NCBI RefSeq assembly: GCF_021228125.1
Contig: NZ_JAJQQS010000003.1
Location: forward strand, 558,001-622,000
Length of the DNA stretch: 64,000 bases
Reading direction: 5' to 3'
DNA from: Streptomyces albireticuli
GTDB lineage: Bacteria > Actinomycetota > Actinomycetes > Streptomycetales > Streptomycetaceae
Below the pieces are notes generated by a model. It did not search any database. It worked only from the letters and a program-made list of their open reading frames with translations, and was not told where the DNA came from. Below, in pieces: positions 9,764 to 19,304 of the stretch (the stretch's first letter is position 1; the number at the start of each line of letters is the position of its first letter). The translations under genes were made by a program, and so were the position numbers.

Positions 9764-9803
9764 GGGAGGGCGGACCCGCGGGCCGAGGCGGGCCCGCCCT
9801 CCC
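9764..9803. terminator. Hairpin after the DUF4360 gene
   Basis: Two 16-nt arms (GGGAGGGCGGACCCGC and GCGGGCCCGCCCTCCC) pair with one mismatch around an 8-nt loop. The remaining 9804-10051 shows no gene. Confidence 0.7.
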
Positions 9804-10051
9804 GTTCCCGGCGCACCGCTGTCCGGCCGACCGGCGTCGCTGCCTCGGGCCTGAAGGACTTTATCCCCGCCTGATCCCGCCCCACCTGCGGAGATAGCGC
9901 TCCGCAGCACGCCGGTGACCATCGGGGTATAGACCTCTGGCGAAAAGCGCGCGAATGTGGGGGGAACCACGCGAAGACAAGACGGCCCGAAAGAGAACCC
10001 CCCCGCAGGACCGTACCGGCGTCGGAGAGAGTTCCCGCCCCCGCGCCCTTC

Positions 10052-10657
10052 GTGCTACTTCGATCGCACGTGAGCCCCATGCCTGCTATCAGCCGCGACA
10101 CCGTGAGTACCGCACCCGCGGTCGGCGCCGTCCCCACCGGCGCCCCCGAGCCCGTCGCCGACCGGCTCGTCCCGCCCCGGAGACCCGTGAGCCCCTGGGG
10201 CCCGGGCATCCCGCTGTGCATGCACAGCCCGCCCGGCCGCGCCCGGCTGCACGCCCCGCACCTCCCGTCCGTGCCCGGCCACCCCTCCGGCTCCGTCTCG
10301 CTGCCCGCCACCACCGGCTCGGTCTCCGCCGCCCGCGGCTTCGCGACGCGGCTGCTGGCCGAATGGGGACTGGACGAGCTGGCGGACGACACCGCGCTGC
10401 TGCTCTCCGAGATCGTCACCAACGCCGTCGTGCACGTCCCCGGCACGGCCGGCATCGAGCTCCTCCTCACCCGGGGCCAGGGACACCTCGTCGCCCAGGT
10501 CACCGACGCCGGAGGCCGGCTGCCGCGCTGCGGCGAGGCCGACCCGGACAGCGAGAACGGGCGCGGGATGTGGCTCGTCGAGCAGATCGCCGCCCGCTGG
10601 GGCCACCACGCCTCCGGGAACGGCAAGACCGTCTGGTTCACCCTCCCCCTCCCGTAG
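10052..10657 (+). CDS. RsbW-like anti-sigma/ATP-binding regulatory protein (HATPase_c)
   Basis: Up to 201 aa. The C-terminal 135 residues form a small GHKL ATPase: the N-box in LLSEIVTNAVVH, a G1-like VTDAGG and a G2-like ENGRGMWLVEQ. Streptomyces encode many such single-domain proteins, some of which act as serine kinases on anti-sigma antagonists. The next gene is a SpoIIE-type phosphatase in the same orientation, so the two plausibly work as an opposing kinase/phosphatase pair in a partner-switching circuit (inference). The start is uncertain: GTG 10052, GTG 10070 and ATG 10079 are all in frame and none has a good ribosome-binding site. The Pro-rich first 60 residues look poorly conserved. 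Confidence 0.78.
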   Translation: MLLRSHVSPMPAISRDTVSTAPAVGAVPTGAPEPVADRLVPPRRPVSPWGPGIPLCMHSPPGRARLHAPHLPSVPGHPSGSVSLPATTGSVSAARGFATRLLAEWGLDELADDTALLLSEIVTNAVVHVPGTAGIELLLTRGQGHLVAQVTDAGGRLPRCGEADPDSENGRGMWLVEQIAARWGHHASGNGKTVWFTLPLP

Positions 10658-10846
10658 CCCGGCCCGCCTCCGCACGCGCGCCGGCCCCTCCTCCGGTTGC
10701 GGGCACGACGGCCGTGTGCAGCGGGCTGCGCGGTGGGCCGGTTCGGAGAGACCATGGAAGTCGCCACGGCGCACACGGGGCGGACACCGGTCCGGGTCCG
10801 ACGGCGCGGGGCTGCGCACCCTCTCCGCGGGCGGAAGGAGGACCCG

Positions 10847-12919
10847 ATGGGGACGACCGACGCCGACGGCTCCCGGTCGGGAGACGCCCGGGCCGCGGGT
10901 GCCCCCTACGAGCCCGGCGGGCTGCTGGACCTCCTGAGCGTGGCCGCCGTGGTCCTCGACGAGCGTGGCCGGATCGTGCTGTGGAGCCCGCAGGCCGAGG
11001 CGCTCTTCGGCTGGACCGCCGCCGAGGCCCTCGGCCGCTACGGGGCCCGGCTGCTGGTCGTCGAGGAGGACCTCGAGGCCATCCTGGAACTGTTCGCCAA
11101 GGTGATGGGGGGCGGCGAGTCCTGGGCCGGCGTCTTCCCCGCCCGGCACAAGGACGGCTCCACCCTCCTCGTCGAGTTCCGCAACATGCGCCTGGAGGAC
11201 GAGGGCGGCCGCTTCTACGCCCTCGGCATGGCCACCGACCAGCGGGTCCTGCGGCGCGTCGAGCGCGACCTGGCGCTCTCCCTGCAACTGGTCGACCGGT
11301 CCCCGATCGGCGTCGCCGTCCTGGACACCGACCTGCGGTACGTGATGGTCAACCCCGCCCTGGAGCGCATGCACGGCCTGCCCGCCGAGGACCACCTCGG
11401 CCGCCGGGTCGGCGAGGCGCTGCCGCTCGCGGACGCCGCCGGGATCGAGGCGGCGATGCGCGAGGTCCTGGCGACGGGCACCCCGCAGCTGGACCGCTTC
11501 GCCGTGGGCCGCGAGGGCGGCGGCGCGGCCGAGGACCAGGCCCAGCTGATCTCGTACTACCGCCTGGACGACCCCGCGGGCCGGACGATCGGTCTGGCCA
11601 CCTCCGTGGTGGACGTCACCGACCGCTACCGCGTCAACGCCGAGGCCCGCCGCCGCACCGCGCTCATCGCCGAGGCCTCCGTGCTCATCGGCACCACCCT
11701 CGACCTCGACCAGACCGCCCGCGAGCTCGCCGACACCGTGGTGCCCGGGCTCGCCGACGTCGCCGCCGTCGACGTCCTCGACACCGTCCTGGGCGGCGAC
11801 CGCGCCGCGCCGCAGGGCCGGTCCGCGGTCTTCCGGGCGCTTGCCGTCGCCTCGGCCGACGCCTCCGAGGCCGTACGCGCCGCCGACCCGCCGGGGCAGA
11901 TCGCGCGGTACGCCGCCGACCGGCTCGTCACCCGCTGTGTCAGCACCGGCCGGCCGGTCCACCTCCCGTACGTGCGCCCGGCGGACCTGCCGCGCATCGC
12001 CCGCGACGAGACCGCGGCCGGGCTGCTGGCCGGTGCCGGGCTGCACTCCTACCTCGCCGTGCCGCTGATCGCCCGGGGCGAGGTGCTCGGCGCCCTGGAC
12101 CTCAAGCGGCTCACCAACCCCAGACCCTTCAGCGAGGACGACGTCGCCCTCGCCTCGGAGCTGGCCGCCCGCGCCGCCGTCTGCATCGACAACGCGCGCT
12201 GGTACCAGCGCGAGCGCGCCACCGCCCTCACCCTCCAGCGCAGCCTGCTCCCGCAGCGGCCGCCGCACCTGGTGGGCCTGGAGATCGCCTACCGCTACCA
12301 GCCCGCGGGCACCGCCGGCCAGGTCGGCGGCGACTGGTTCGACGTCGTCCCCCGGTCCGGCGACCGGAGCGCCCTCGTGGTCGGTGACGTCATGGGCAGC
12401 GGCATCAACGCCGCCGCGGCCATGGGCCAGCTGCGCACCGCCGCCCGTACGCTCGCCCAGCTGGACCTGGACCCGGCGCGGGTGCTGCACCACCTCGACC
12501 ACACCGCCAGTGGTCTGGACCAGATGATCGCCACCTGCCTCTACGCGGTGTACGACCCGCGCGAGGGGATCTGCCGTGCCGCCAACGCCGGCCACCTCCC
12601 GCCCGTCCTGGTCCGCCCCGGTGCCCGGCCCGCCCTGCTGGAGATGCCGGCCGGTGCCCCGCTCGGGGTGGGCGGCGTCCCCTTCGAGAGCGTCGGCGTC
12701 CGGCTGGGCCCGGGCGACGCCGTCGTGCTGTACACCGACGGGCTGGTCGAGACGCGGGACCAGGACATCGACGTCCGCCTCGAAGCGCTGCTCGCCGTCC
12801 TCGACGCCGCCCCGCGCGATCTGGAGGCGACGTGCGACCTCCTGCTGACCACCCTGCGCGACGGCAACGACCAGGACGACGTGGCCCTGCTCATCGCCCG
12901 CGTCACCGGGCGGTCCTGA
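10847..12919 (+). CDS. PAS-PAS-GAF-PP2C (SpoIIE-type) serine/threonine phosphatase
   Basis: The ATG at 10847 follows GGAAGGAGGACCCG, a strong ribosome-binding site; upstream in-frame codons are rejected. The 690-aa cytoplasmic protein has two PAS-like domains (about 25-130 and 140-265), a GAF domain (about 285-450) and a C-terminal PP2C-SpoIIE domain (about 470-690). Metal-binding aspartates are visible in GGDWFDV, VGDVMGSG, YTDGLVE and NDQDDVALL. Such proteins dephosphorylate anti-sigma antagonists in response to a signal sensed by PAS/GAF modules. It lies 189 bp after the RsbW-like ATPase gene. What it senses cannot be read from the sequence. Confidence 0.9.
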   Translation: MGTTDADGSRSGDARAAGAPYEPGGLLDLLSVAAVVLDERGRIVLWSPQAEALFGWTAAEALGRYGARLLVVEEDLEAILELFAKVMGGGESWAGVFPARHKDGSTLLVEFRNMRLEDEGGRFYALGMATDQRVLRRVERDLALSLQLVDRSPIGVAVLDTDLRYVMVNPALERMHGLPAEDHLGRRVGEALPLADAAGIEAAMREVLATGTPQLDRFAVGREGGGAAEDQAQLISYYRLDDPAGRTIGLATSVVDVTDRYRVNAEARRRTALIAEASVLIGTTLDLDQTARELADTVVPGLADVAAVDVLDTVLGGDRAAPQGRSAVFRALAVASADASEAVRAADPPGQIARYAADRLVTRCVSTGRPVHLPYVRPADLPRIARDETAAGLLAGAGLHSYLAVPLIARGEVLGALDLKRLTNPRPFSEDDVALASELAARAAVCIDNARWYQRERATALTLQRSLLPQRPPHLVGLEIAYRYQPAGTAGQVGGDWFDVVPRSGDRSALVVGDVMGSGINAAAAMGQLRTAARTLAQLDLDPARVLHHLDHTASGLDQMIATCLYAVYDPREGICRAANAGHLPPVLVRPGARPALLEMPAGAPLGVGGVPFESVGVRLGPGDAVVLYTDGLVETRDQDIDVRLEALLAVLDAAPRDLEATCDLLLTTLRDGNDQDDVALLIARVTGRS

Positions 12920-12962
12920 CCGTGCGGCCCCGACCGGGCGGGGCGGAGGACGGGCGCGGGGC

Positions 12963-13469
12963 TCAGCCGCGCAGCTGGATGCGGTACGACGCCCGGTCGC
13001 CGTCGAGGGTGACGCGGGCCTCGCCGACCGCGCCCGCGTAGCTGCCCGTACCACCCGTGACGGCCGCGGTCACGGGGTAGGGGCCACGGCCGAAACGGTC
13101 GCTCATGGACGTCAGGACGAGGGTGCCGGCGTCGGTCCGCAGCACCCGCTGGCACTGGGTGACCACACCCTCGTAGCGGGCGAGCACCACGTCGCACCGG
13201 TCGCCGGCGTCACCGACGCGCCGGCCCGTGGTCTCCCGGCCGTCGCGGCCGACCGTGGTGGTGTGCAGATCGAAGTAGGTCGCCCAGCTGTCACCGGTCT
13301 TGGGGTGCTCGGGCTGGGTGTCGACCTTCCGCACCGTGGTCAGCCGGAGCTCCTTCTCCCCGTCAGCCGCGGCGGGTTGCAGGGACAGCACGCTGAACGT
13401 CACGGCACCGGCGGCGGCCACCGCGGCTGCGGCGATGCCCATCGTGCGGCGGGGACGGTCACGGAACAT
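12963..13469 (-). CDS. Secreted allene-oxide-cyclase/dirigent-like barrel protein
   Basis: The start has GGAGGACCC directly before the ATG. The 168-aa product opens with a signal peptide (RPRRTMGIAAAAVAAAGAV, cleavage near AAA-DG). The C-terminal half carries a pattern typical of the AOC-like/dirigent beta-barrel fold, TGGTGSYAGAVGEARVTL, preceded by GDRCDVV and VTQCQRVL. Members in Streptomyces are secreted proteins without an established reaction. It is convergent with the phosphatase gene and may be read with nothing else; the ribose operon ends 184 bp upstream on the same strand. Confidence 0.75.
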   Translation of the reverse strand: MFRDRPRRTMGIAAAAVAAAGAVTFSVLSLQPAAADGEKELRLTTVRKVDTQPEHPKTGDSWATYFDLHTTTVGRDGRETTGRRVGDAGDRCDVVLARYEGVVTQCQRVLRTDAGTLVLTSMSDRFGRGPYPVTAAVTGGTGSYAGAVGEARVTLDGDRASYRIQLRG

Positions 13470-13653
13470 GGGTCCTCCAGGTCGAATCGGGCGCAGCCCA
13501 CCGCGCGGGGATCCCCCTCACCCGTCCCGCCCGGCGCCGCGTTCACCTCGCCGCCGACCGTATCGCGGAGCGACCGCCCGCCGACACGGCGTCACCCGCC
13601 AGAAAGCGCCATTCCGTCCCGTGGGAGGAAACGCGTGGCCGGATATCGGACGA

Positions 13654-14646
13654 CTACGCGAAAGAGCCCTCTCCGTCCGGGAGTTCCCCCTCCGCCGGGT
13701 ACGAGGGCTGCGCGCCCGGCCGGGTCACCGAGGCGGCGCCGACCCGCACCGCGTAGCGCGCCGCCCCGGCCAGCGACGCCCCGCGCGCCAGCCGGGTGGC
13801 CAGCGCGCCGGTGAAGGCGTCACCGGCACCCGTCGTGTCCACGGCCCGCACCCGGACGCCCGGCACCCGCACCACCTCGTCCCCCGCCGGTCCGGCACCC
13901 GGCTCCACGCCCGGCGCGGCGGTACGCCCCGCCCCCGGACCGGCGTCCAGGACCAGCGCCCCGTCGCCGCCCAGCGTGACCACGACCGACCGGGCGCCCC
14001 GCTCCCGCAGCGCGCGGGCCCACTCCTCGGGCCCGCCGCCGGCGAGCCCCGACAGCTGCCGCGCCTCGTGCTCGTTGACGACCAGGGGATCGGCCGCCGC
14101 GAGGAGTTCCGGCTCCAGCTCCGCGGGCGTCGGCGACGGGTTCAGCACCACCCGGGTGCCGGTCTCCCGCGCGACCTCGACCGCCGCCCGCACCGTCTCC
14201 GGCGGTACCTCCAGCTGGAGCGAGACGACGGCCGAGGCGGCGACGACCTCCCGCGCCCCGGTCACATCGGCGGGGGAGAGGCGGGCGTTGGCCCCCGGCG
14301 ACACCACGATGGTGTTGTCCCCGTCCGGCCCGACCACGATCAACGCCGTGCCCGTCCGGGCGCCCTTCTCCACCCGCACGTGCCGCACATCGGCACCGGC
14401 CGCGCGCTGCCCCTTGAGGAGCAGCTCGCCGAAAGCGTCGTCACCGACCCTCGCCAGCAGCGCCGTCCGCGCCCCGAGCCGGGCCGCCGCGGCGGCCTGA
14501 TTGGCCCCCTTGCCACCGGCCGACTCCACCAGGTCTGTACCGAGCACCGTCTCGCCCGCGCCCGGCCGCCGGTCCACCCGGACCGTCAGATCCGCGTTGG
14601 CCGAACCGACCACCAGGACGTCGTACACGTTCTCCCGCTCACCCAT
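13654..14646 (-). CDS. rbsK: Ribokinase
   Basis: This PfkB-family sugar kinase phosphorylates imported D-ribose to ribose 5-phosphate. Family motifs are complete: GGKGANQA near the N-terminus and DTTGAGDAFTGA with the catalytic Asp near the C-terminus; NEHEARQLSG is also present. An insertion rich in Gly/Pro/Ala lies before the second motif. The ATG at 14646 is chosen because GGTGGAGG lies 7 bases upstream; a GTG two codons earlier sits too close to it. It is the last gene of the rbs operon, 31 bp after rbsB, and would share LacI-type control. Confidence 0.93.
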   Translation of the reverse strand: MGERENVYDVLVVGSANADLTVRVDRRPGAGETVLGTDLVESAGGKGANQAAAAARLGARTALLARVGDDAFGELLLKGQRAAGADVRHVRVEKGARTGTALIVVGPDGDNTIVVSPGANARLSPADVTGAREVVAASAVVSLQLEVPPETVRAAVEVARETGTRVVLNPSPTPAELEPELLAAADPLVVNEHEARQLSGLAGGGPEEWARALRERGARSVVVTLGGDGALVLDAGPGAGRTAAPGVEPGAGPAGDEVVRVPGVRVRAVDTTGAGDAFTGALATRLARGASLAGAARYAVRVGAASVTRPGAQPSYPAEGELPDGEGSFA

Positions 14647-14677
14647 CGTCACGCCTCCACCTTGCCCTGCCGGGCCG

Positions 14678-15598
14678 TCAGTCCGCGAACCGCGCCGCGT
14701 TGTCCCGGGTCACCAGCACCACCGGCACCTTCACCTCGCGCGGCAGCCGCTGCCCCTCGGCGGCCTTCACCGCCCACTCCACGGCCTGCTTGCCCAGCAG
14801 CCGCGGCTGCTGCGCCACGGTCGCCGTCAGCGAGCCGTCCCGGACGGCCCTGACCCCGTCGGGCGTGCCGTCGAAGGCCACGACCTTCACCCGGCCGCCC
14901 GACGCGGAGCCCAGCGCCTTCGCCGCGCCCAGCGCCATCTCGTCGTTGGCGGCGAACACGCCCCCGATGCCGCGGTGCGCCTGGAGCATGTTCGCCATCA
15001 CGTCCATGCCCTTGGCGCGGTCGAAGTCCGCCGGCTGCCGGGCCACGACCCGGATCCCCGGGTACGCCTTGATGCCCTCCTCGAAGCCCTTGCCGCGCTC
15101 GCGGGCCGCCGAGGTGCCCGGCTGCCCCTCCAGGAACGCCACCTCGCCCTTGCCGCCGAGCGCCTCGGCGAGGGTCTTCGCGGCCAGCCTGCCGCCCGCC
15201 ACGTTGTCGGAGGCGATCGTCGAGCCGACCTTGCCGCCGTTGACCCCCCGGTCGATGGAGATCACCGGCACGTCCGCGCGGTTGGCCACACCGACCGCGG
15301 GCACCGCCGCGTCGGAGTCGACGGGGTTGATGACCGCGGCCTTGACGTCCTGGCTGGTGAACGTCTCCATCTGGTTGATCTGCTGCGTCGGGTCGTTCTG
15401 CGCGTCCGTGATGTTGATCTTCAGGCCGCGGGCCTTCGCCTCGGCCTGGGCACCCTCCTTGATCCCGACGAAGAAGGGGTTGTTCATCGTGGACAGGGCG
15501 AGCCCCAGATCCGTGTTCCCGCCCCGGTCGCAGCCGGACAGGGCCACGACCGCCGTGAGCGCCGCTGCCGCCGCCACCGCCCGTACCCGCCCCCTCAT
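14678..15598 (-). CDS. rbsB: Ribose-type ABC transporter, substrate-binding lipoprotein
   Basis: The 306-aa product has a lipoprotein signal peptide ending in a lipobox (VVALSGC), followed by a periplasmic-binding-protein type 1 fold: STMNNPFFVGIKEGAQ, DAQNDPTQQINQ, INPVDSDA and FAANDEMALGA are typical RbsB segments. It would be anchored outside the membrane and deliver ribose to RbsC. The ATG overlaps the rbsC stop by four bases (ATGA), a sign of translational coupling. D-ribose is the most likely ligand given rbsK in the operon, but related pentoses are not excluded. Confidence 0.93.
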   Translation of the reverse strand: MRGRVRAVAAAAALTAVVALSGCDRGGNTDLGLALSTMNNPFFVGIKEGAQAEAKARGLKINITDAQNDPTQQINQMETFTSQDVKAAVINPVDSDAAVPAVGVANRADVPVISIDRGVNGGKVGSTIASDNVAGGRLAAKTLAEALGGKGEVAFLEGQPGTSAARERGKGFEEGIKAYPGIRVVARQPADFDRAKGMDVMANMLQAHRGIGGVFAANDEMALGAAKALGSASGGRVKVVAFDGTPDGVRAVRDGSLTATVAQQPRLLGKQAVEWAVKAAEGQRLPREVKVPVVLVTRDNAARFAD

Positions 15599-16572
15599 CG
15601 GGCGCTCCGGCGGCGCAGCGTGTCGAGCAGCACGGCCAGCGCGATGACGAGACCGGTGGCGACCTGCTGCCAGAAGGCCGACACGCTCAGCAGGTTGAGG
15701 CCGTTGCGCAGCACGGCCAGGATCAGCGCGCCGATGAGCGTGCCGGACGCCTTGCCCGAACCGCCCGACAGGCTGGCCCCGCCGATGACGACGGCGGCGA
15801 TCGCGTCCAGCTCGTAGCCGACGGCCGCCTGCGGCTGGGCCGAGGTCAGCCGGGCGGCCAGGACGATGCCGGCCACGGCGGCGAACAGCCCCGAGAGCGC
15901 GTAGACGACGAGCTTGCGCTTCTTGACGTCGATGCCCGACAGCCGGGCCGCCTCCTCGTTCCCGCCGATCGCGAACATCGCCCGGCCCGTGTACGTACGG
16001 GCCAGCACCAGCGCCGCGACCAGCCCCGCCGCGATCATCACCAGCACGGGCACCGGCAGCCAGCCGCCCAGGGTGTCGCCGAGCCGGCTGACCGAGGACG
16101 GGAACGCGATCGGCGAGCCGCCCGAGATGACGAGGGCCAGGCCCCGGCCGACCGAGAGCATCGCCAGCGTCGCGATGAAGGCGGGCAGCCTCCCGTACGC
16201 GACGAGCGCGCCGGAGAGCAGACCGGCCACCGCGCCGACGGCGAGCCCGAGGAGGACCGCGACCCAGACGGGCAGACCCTCCTTCGTGGCGGCCCAGGCC
16301 ACCACCGTCGCCGACAGCGCCGCGACCGAACCGACGGACAGGTCGATGCCCGCCGACACGATCACGAACGTCACACCGAAGGCCAGGATCGCCGTCACCG
16401 ATGCCTGCACCCCGACATTGAGCAGGTTCTGCCCGTTCAGGAAGTCCCGGGACAGCACCGCCATCACCACGACCAGGGCGATCAGACCGCCCAACGGGCC
16501 GTTGCGCAGCACCGCCCTCACGAACCACTGCCCGGGGGTGCTCCCGGGCGCCCGCAGCACCTCAGCCGACAT
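15595..16572 (-). CDS. rbsC: Ribose-type ABC transporter permease
   Basis: This is a hydrophobic protein of 325 aa with about ten membrane segments. It has the RbsC signatures SVGSVAALSA after GIDL, and the cytoplasmic coupling loop around GASLSGGSG. The ATG at 16572 is preferred: GGAGGGCTCCG lies just before it, giving an 11-bp overlap with rbsA. A GTG at 16605 would add eleven Arg/Trp-rich residues with no homology. Its stop overlaps rbsB by four bases. Confidence 0.93.
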   Translation of the reverse strand: MSAEVLRAPGSTPGQWFVRAVLRNGPLGGLIALVVVMAVLSRDFLNGQNLLNVGVQASVTAILAFGVTFVIVSAGIDLSVGSVAALSATVVAWAATKEGLPVWVAVLLGLAVGAVAGLLSGALVAYGRLPAFIATLAMLSVGRGLALVISGGSPIAFPSSVSRLGDTLGGWLPVPVLVMIAAGLVAALVLARTYTGRAMFAIGGNEEAARLSGIDVKKRKLVVYALSGLFAAVAGIVLAARLTSAQPQAAVGYELDAIAAVVIGGASLSGGSGKASGTLIGALILAVLRNGLNLLSVSAFWQQVATGLVIALAVLLDTLRRRSAR

Positions 16573-18148
16573 CGGAGCCCTCCATCGCGCTCTCGTTCTC
16601 CACACCGCCGGCGGACCGGACCGCCAGCTCCATCACCGCGTCCTGGGTGGCCTCCTCGCCGGCCAGCTCGCCGACGAGCCGGCCCTGGGCCATCACCAGC
16701 ACCCGGTCGCTCATCCCGAGCACCTCCGGCAGGTCGCTGGAGATCATCAGCACCGCGCAGCCCGCGGCCGTCAGCTCGTTGACCAGCTGGTAGATCTCGA
16801 CCTTCGCGCCGACGTCGACGCCGCGCGTGGGCTCGTCGAGGATCAGCAGCCGGGCACCGGCCAGCAGCCACTTGCCGATGACGATCTTCTGCTGGTTGCC
16901 GCCCGACAGGGTGCGCGCCGGCTGCTCCAGCCCGCTCATCCGCACCTTCAGCCGCCCGGCGACCTCCGCGGCCGCCCGCCGCTGCGCCCGCCGGTCGACG
17001 AGCCCGCCCCGGGTGTCCTGGTCGAGCCGGGCCAGGGTGAGGTTGTCGCGCAGCGGCGCGTCCAGGAGCAGGCCCTGGCTCTTGCGGTCCTCGGGTACGA
17101 GCCCGAGCCCGGCCCGCATCGCCGCCCGTACGTCCCCGGGCGCCAGCTCCCGGCCGTCCACCTCGACGGTCCCGGTGTCGTAGCGGTCCACGCCGAAGAG
17201 CGCCCGCGCCACCTCGGTGCGGCCCGCGCCCACCAGCCCGGCCAGTCCGACGACCTCGCCGGCCCGGACCTCGAAGCCGATGTCCGCGAACACCGGGCGC
17301 CCGCCGCCGCGGCCGGACCGCCGCCCGAGCCCCCGTACCCGCAGCAGCGGGGCGCCCGGCTCCTCGGGCGCCCGGCGCGGGTACTGCTCGGCGATGTCCC
17401 GGCCCACCATCAGGCGGATGAGGTCGTCCTCGGGCGTCGTCGCCGGCACCTCGGCCACCGAGCGCCCGTCGCGCAGGACCGTCACCCGGTCGCCGAGCGC
17501 GGCGATCTCCTCCAGGTGATGGGTGATGAAGATGACGCCGACCCCGTCCGCGCGCAGCTCCCGGACGATCCCGAAGAGCGTGGCCACCTCCTCGGAGGTG
17601 AGCACGGCGGTCGGCTCGTCCATGATCAGGACACGGGCGTCCAGGCTCAGCGCCTTGGCTATCTCCACCATCTGGAGCTGGGCGATGCCGAGTCCGGCCA
17701 CCGGCGCGGCGGGGGAGACACCGAGCCGGACCCGGGCCAGCAGCTCCGCGGCCCGTGCCCGCATGGCACGCCTGTCGACCAGGCCGAGCGCGGTGCGCGG
17801 CTGCCGCCCCAGGAAGATGTTCTCGGCGACCGTGAGGCCGGGGACGAGATTGAACTCCTGGTGGATGGTGGCGATGCCCAGGCGTTCGGCGTCCTGCGCG
17901 GAGCGGACGGTCACCTCGGCGCCGTCCACCACGAGGCGGCCCTCGTCGGGGCGGTGGGCGCCGGCGAGCATCTTGATCAGTGTGCTCTTGCCCGCGCCGT
18001 TCTCCCCGAGCAGGACGTGCACCTCGCCCGCGCGCAGGGCCAGGTCCACGCCGTCCAGGGCGCGTACGCCCGGGAACGACTTGGTGACCCCCTCGACGCG
18101 CAGCAGTTCGCGGCCGCCGGCCGGAACGTCGTCGTTGACGCCGGTCAT
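16562..18148 (-). CDS. rbsA: Ribose-type ABC transporter, double ATP-binding subunit
   Basis: This 528-aa protein carries two ATPase domains, as in all sugar importers of the CUT2 class. Domain 1 has Walker A GENGAGKST, an AQLQMVEIAKAL segment in place of a strict LSGGQ signature, and MDEPTAVL. Domain 2 has the usual degenerate Walker A region (GLVGAGRTE), signature LSGGNQQK and LDEPTRGVDVG. It powers uptake through RbsC. It follows lacI after a 21-bp gap and overlaps rbsC. Confidence 0.94.
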   Translation of the reverse strand: MTGVNDDVPAGGRELLRVEGVTKSFPGVRALDGVDLALRAGEVHVLLGENGAGKSTLIKMLAGAHRPDEGRLVVDGAEVTVRSAQDAERLGIATIHQEFNLVPGLTVAENIFLGRQPRTALGLVDRRAMRARAAELLARVRLGVSPAAPVAGLGIAQLQMVEIAKALSLDARVLIMDEPTAVLTSEEVATLFGIVRELRADGVGVIFITHHLEEIAALGDRVTVLRDGRSVAEVPATTPEDDLIRLMVGRDIAEQYPRRAPEEPGAPLLRVRGLGRRSGRGGGRPVFADIGFEVRAGEVVGLAGLVGAGRTEVARALFGVDRYDTGTVEVDGRELAPGDVRAAMRAGLGLVPEDRKSQGLLLDAPLRDNLTLARLDQDTRGGLVDRRAQRRAAAEVAGRLKVRMSGLEQPARTLSGGNQQKIVIGKWLLAGARLLILDEPTRGVDVGAKVEIYQLVNELTAAGCAVLMISSDLPEVLGMSDRVLVMAQGRLVGELAGEEATQDAVMELAVRSAGGVENESAMEGSDVG

Positions 18149-18169
18149 GCGCTGCCCCTCTCGATGTTC

Positions 18170-19171
18170 TCAGTGGGTGGGTGGTTCGCCGCACGAACGG
18201 CGGACGACGAGCCGTGCCGGCAGCAGCACCGAACCGGCCGGGCGGCCCTCGATCCGCTCCAGCAAGGTGTGCACGGCGGCCCGGCCGAGCTCGCGCGTCG
18301 GCTGGGCGACGGCGGTCAGCGGCGGGTCGGTGTGGGCGAACCACGGCACGTCGTCGAAGGCCACCAGCGCGAGGTCGTCCGGGATGCGCAGGCCCCGGGC
18401 CCGCACCTCGTCCAGGGCGCCCAGCGCCATCAGGTTGTCGGTGGCCAGCACGGCGTCCGGCGGCTCGGCCAGGTCCAGCAGGTCCCGCGTCACCCGCCTG
18501 CCGCCCGCGGACGAGAGGTCCGGCGAGGAGCCGATCCGCTCCGGGGGCAGCGCGATGCCGTGCCCCAGCAGCGCCGCGCGGAACAGCTCCAGGCGCTCGT
18601 CCCCGACGGGCGTGCCGGCGGGCGCGACGATCACGGCGGGGCGGCGCCGCCCCAGCGCCGCCAGATGGGCGGCCAGATCCGTCAGCGCGGCGCGCCCCTC
18701 CGCCCGTACGCACGGGGCGGCGACGCCCGGCACCGAACGGTCGAGGAGCACCAGCGGGGTGCCCGCGGACACCACCTCGTGGAGCATCGCGGAGCCGGTG
18801 CCGGCGGAGCTGACCATCAGGCCGTCGATGCGCCGGTCGAGCAGGGTGCGGATGTAGTCGTCCTGCTGCTCCGGGCTCTCGCCCGCGTTGCCGATGATCA
18901 GGCTGTAGCCCAGCCGGCGCGCCTCCTGCTCGACGGCGTCGGCCAGCTCCGTGAAGAACGGGTTCCGGAGGTCGCTGATGACCAGACCCAGTGTCCGTGT
19001 GCGGGCCGTGCGCAGTGCCCGGGCGACGACGTTGGGCCGGTAGCCGAGCTCCTCGACGGCGGCCAGCACCCGCTCGCGGGTGGCGGCGACGGGGGAGCGG
19101 CCGTTGAGCACGCGGGAGACGGTGGCGACGGACACGCCGGCTCGCTCGGCCACGTCCTTGATGTTCGCCAC
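18170..19171 (-). CDS. LacI-family repressor of the ribose operon
   Basis: The N-terminal helix-turn-helix reads IKDVAERAGVSVATVSRVLN, followed by a hinge helix (YRPNVVARALRT) and a periplasmic-binding-protein-like sensor domain (residues about 60-333). It heads the operon lacI-rbsA-rbsC-rbsB-rbsK, so it probably represses its own transcription and the transport genes until ribose or a derivative binds. Two near-identical palindromic sites lie 16 and 40 bp upstream of the start, matching the family's usual operator form. It is an RbsR-like regulator by context, not by proven ligand. Confidence 0.92.
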   Translation of the reverse strand: MANIKDVAERAGVSVATVSRVLNGRSPVAATRERVLAAVEELGYRPNVVARALRTARTRTLGLVISDLRNPFFTELADAVEQEARRLGYSLIIGNAGESPEQQDDYIRTLLDRRIDGLMVSSAGTGSAMLHEVVSAGTPLVLLDRSVPGVAAPCVRAEGRAALTDLAAHLAALGRRRPAVIVAPAGTPVGDERLELFRAALLGHGIALPPERIGSSPDLSSAGGRRVTRDLLDLAEPPDAVLATDNLMALGALDEVRARGLRIPDDLALVAFDDVPWFAHTDPPLTAVAQPTRELGRAAVHTLLERIEGRPAGSVLLPARLVVRRSCGEPPTH

Positions 19172-19186
19172 GGCGCCTCCGAGGGA

Positions 19187-19223
19187 TGTAATCGATTTCT
19201 TGGGCGCTAGGTAATCGATTACA
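19187..19223. promoter_or_regulatory. Paired LacI-type operators
   Basis: GTAATCGATTACA at 19211-19223 contains a perfect 12-bp palindrome. TGTAATCGATTT at 19187-19198 repeats it with one imperfect end, about 24 bp away (two turns). Both sit directly upstream of the repressor gene. Autoregulation by the encoded LacI protein is inferred. Confidence 0.82.
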
Positions 19224-19304
19224 TCGGGAGGGCGTCAAGGGCCCGTCAATGTGGCGTGCGCCACGGCGGCCCGGATGGGGTGGGGCAGGACCGGGCGGGC
19301 GGGG

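Noticed and set aside
10055..13054. 999-codon minus-strand frame opposite the RsbW-like and phosphatase genes
   Set aside because: Low-complexity shadow; the plus strand carries complete GHKL, PAS, GAF and PP2C motifs.
15914..19210. 1098-codon plus-strand frame across the ribose operon
   Set aside because: Shadow of rbsA, rbsC and lacI, which have clear motifs and overlaps on the minus strand.
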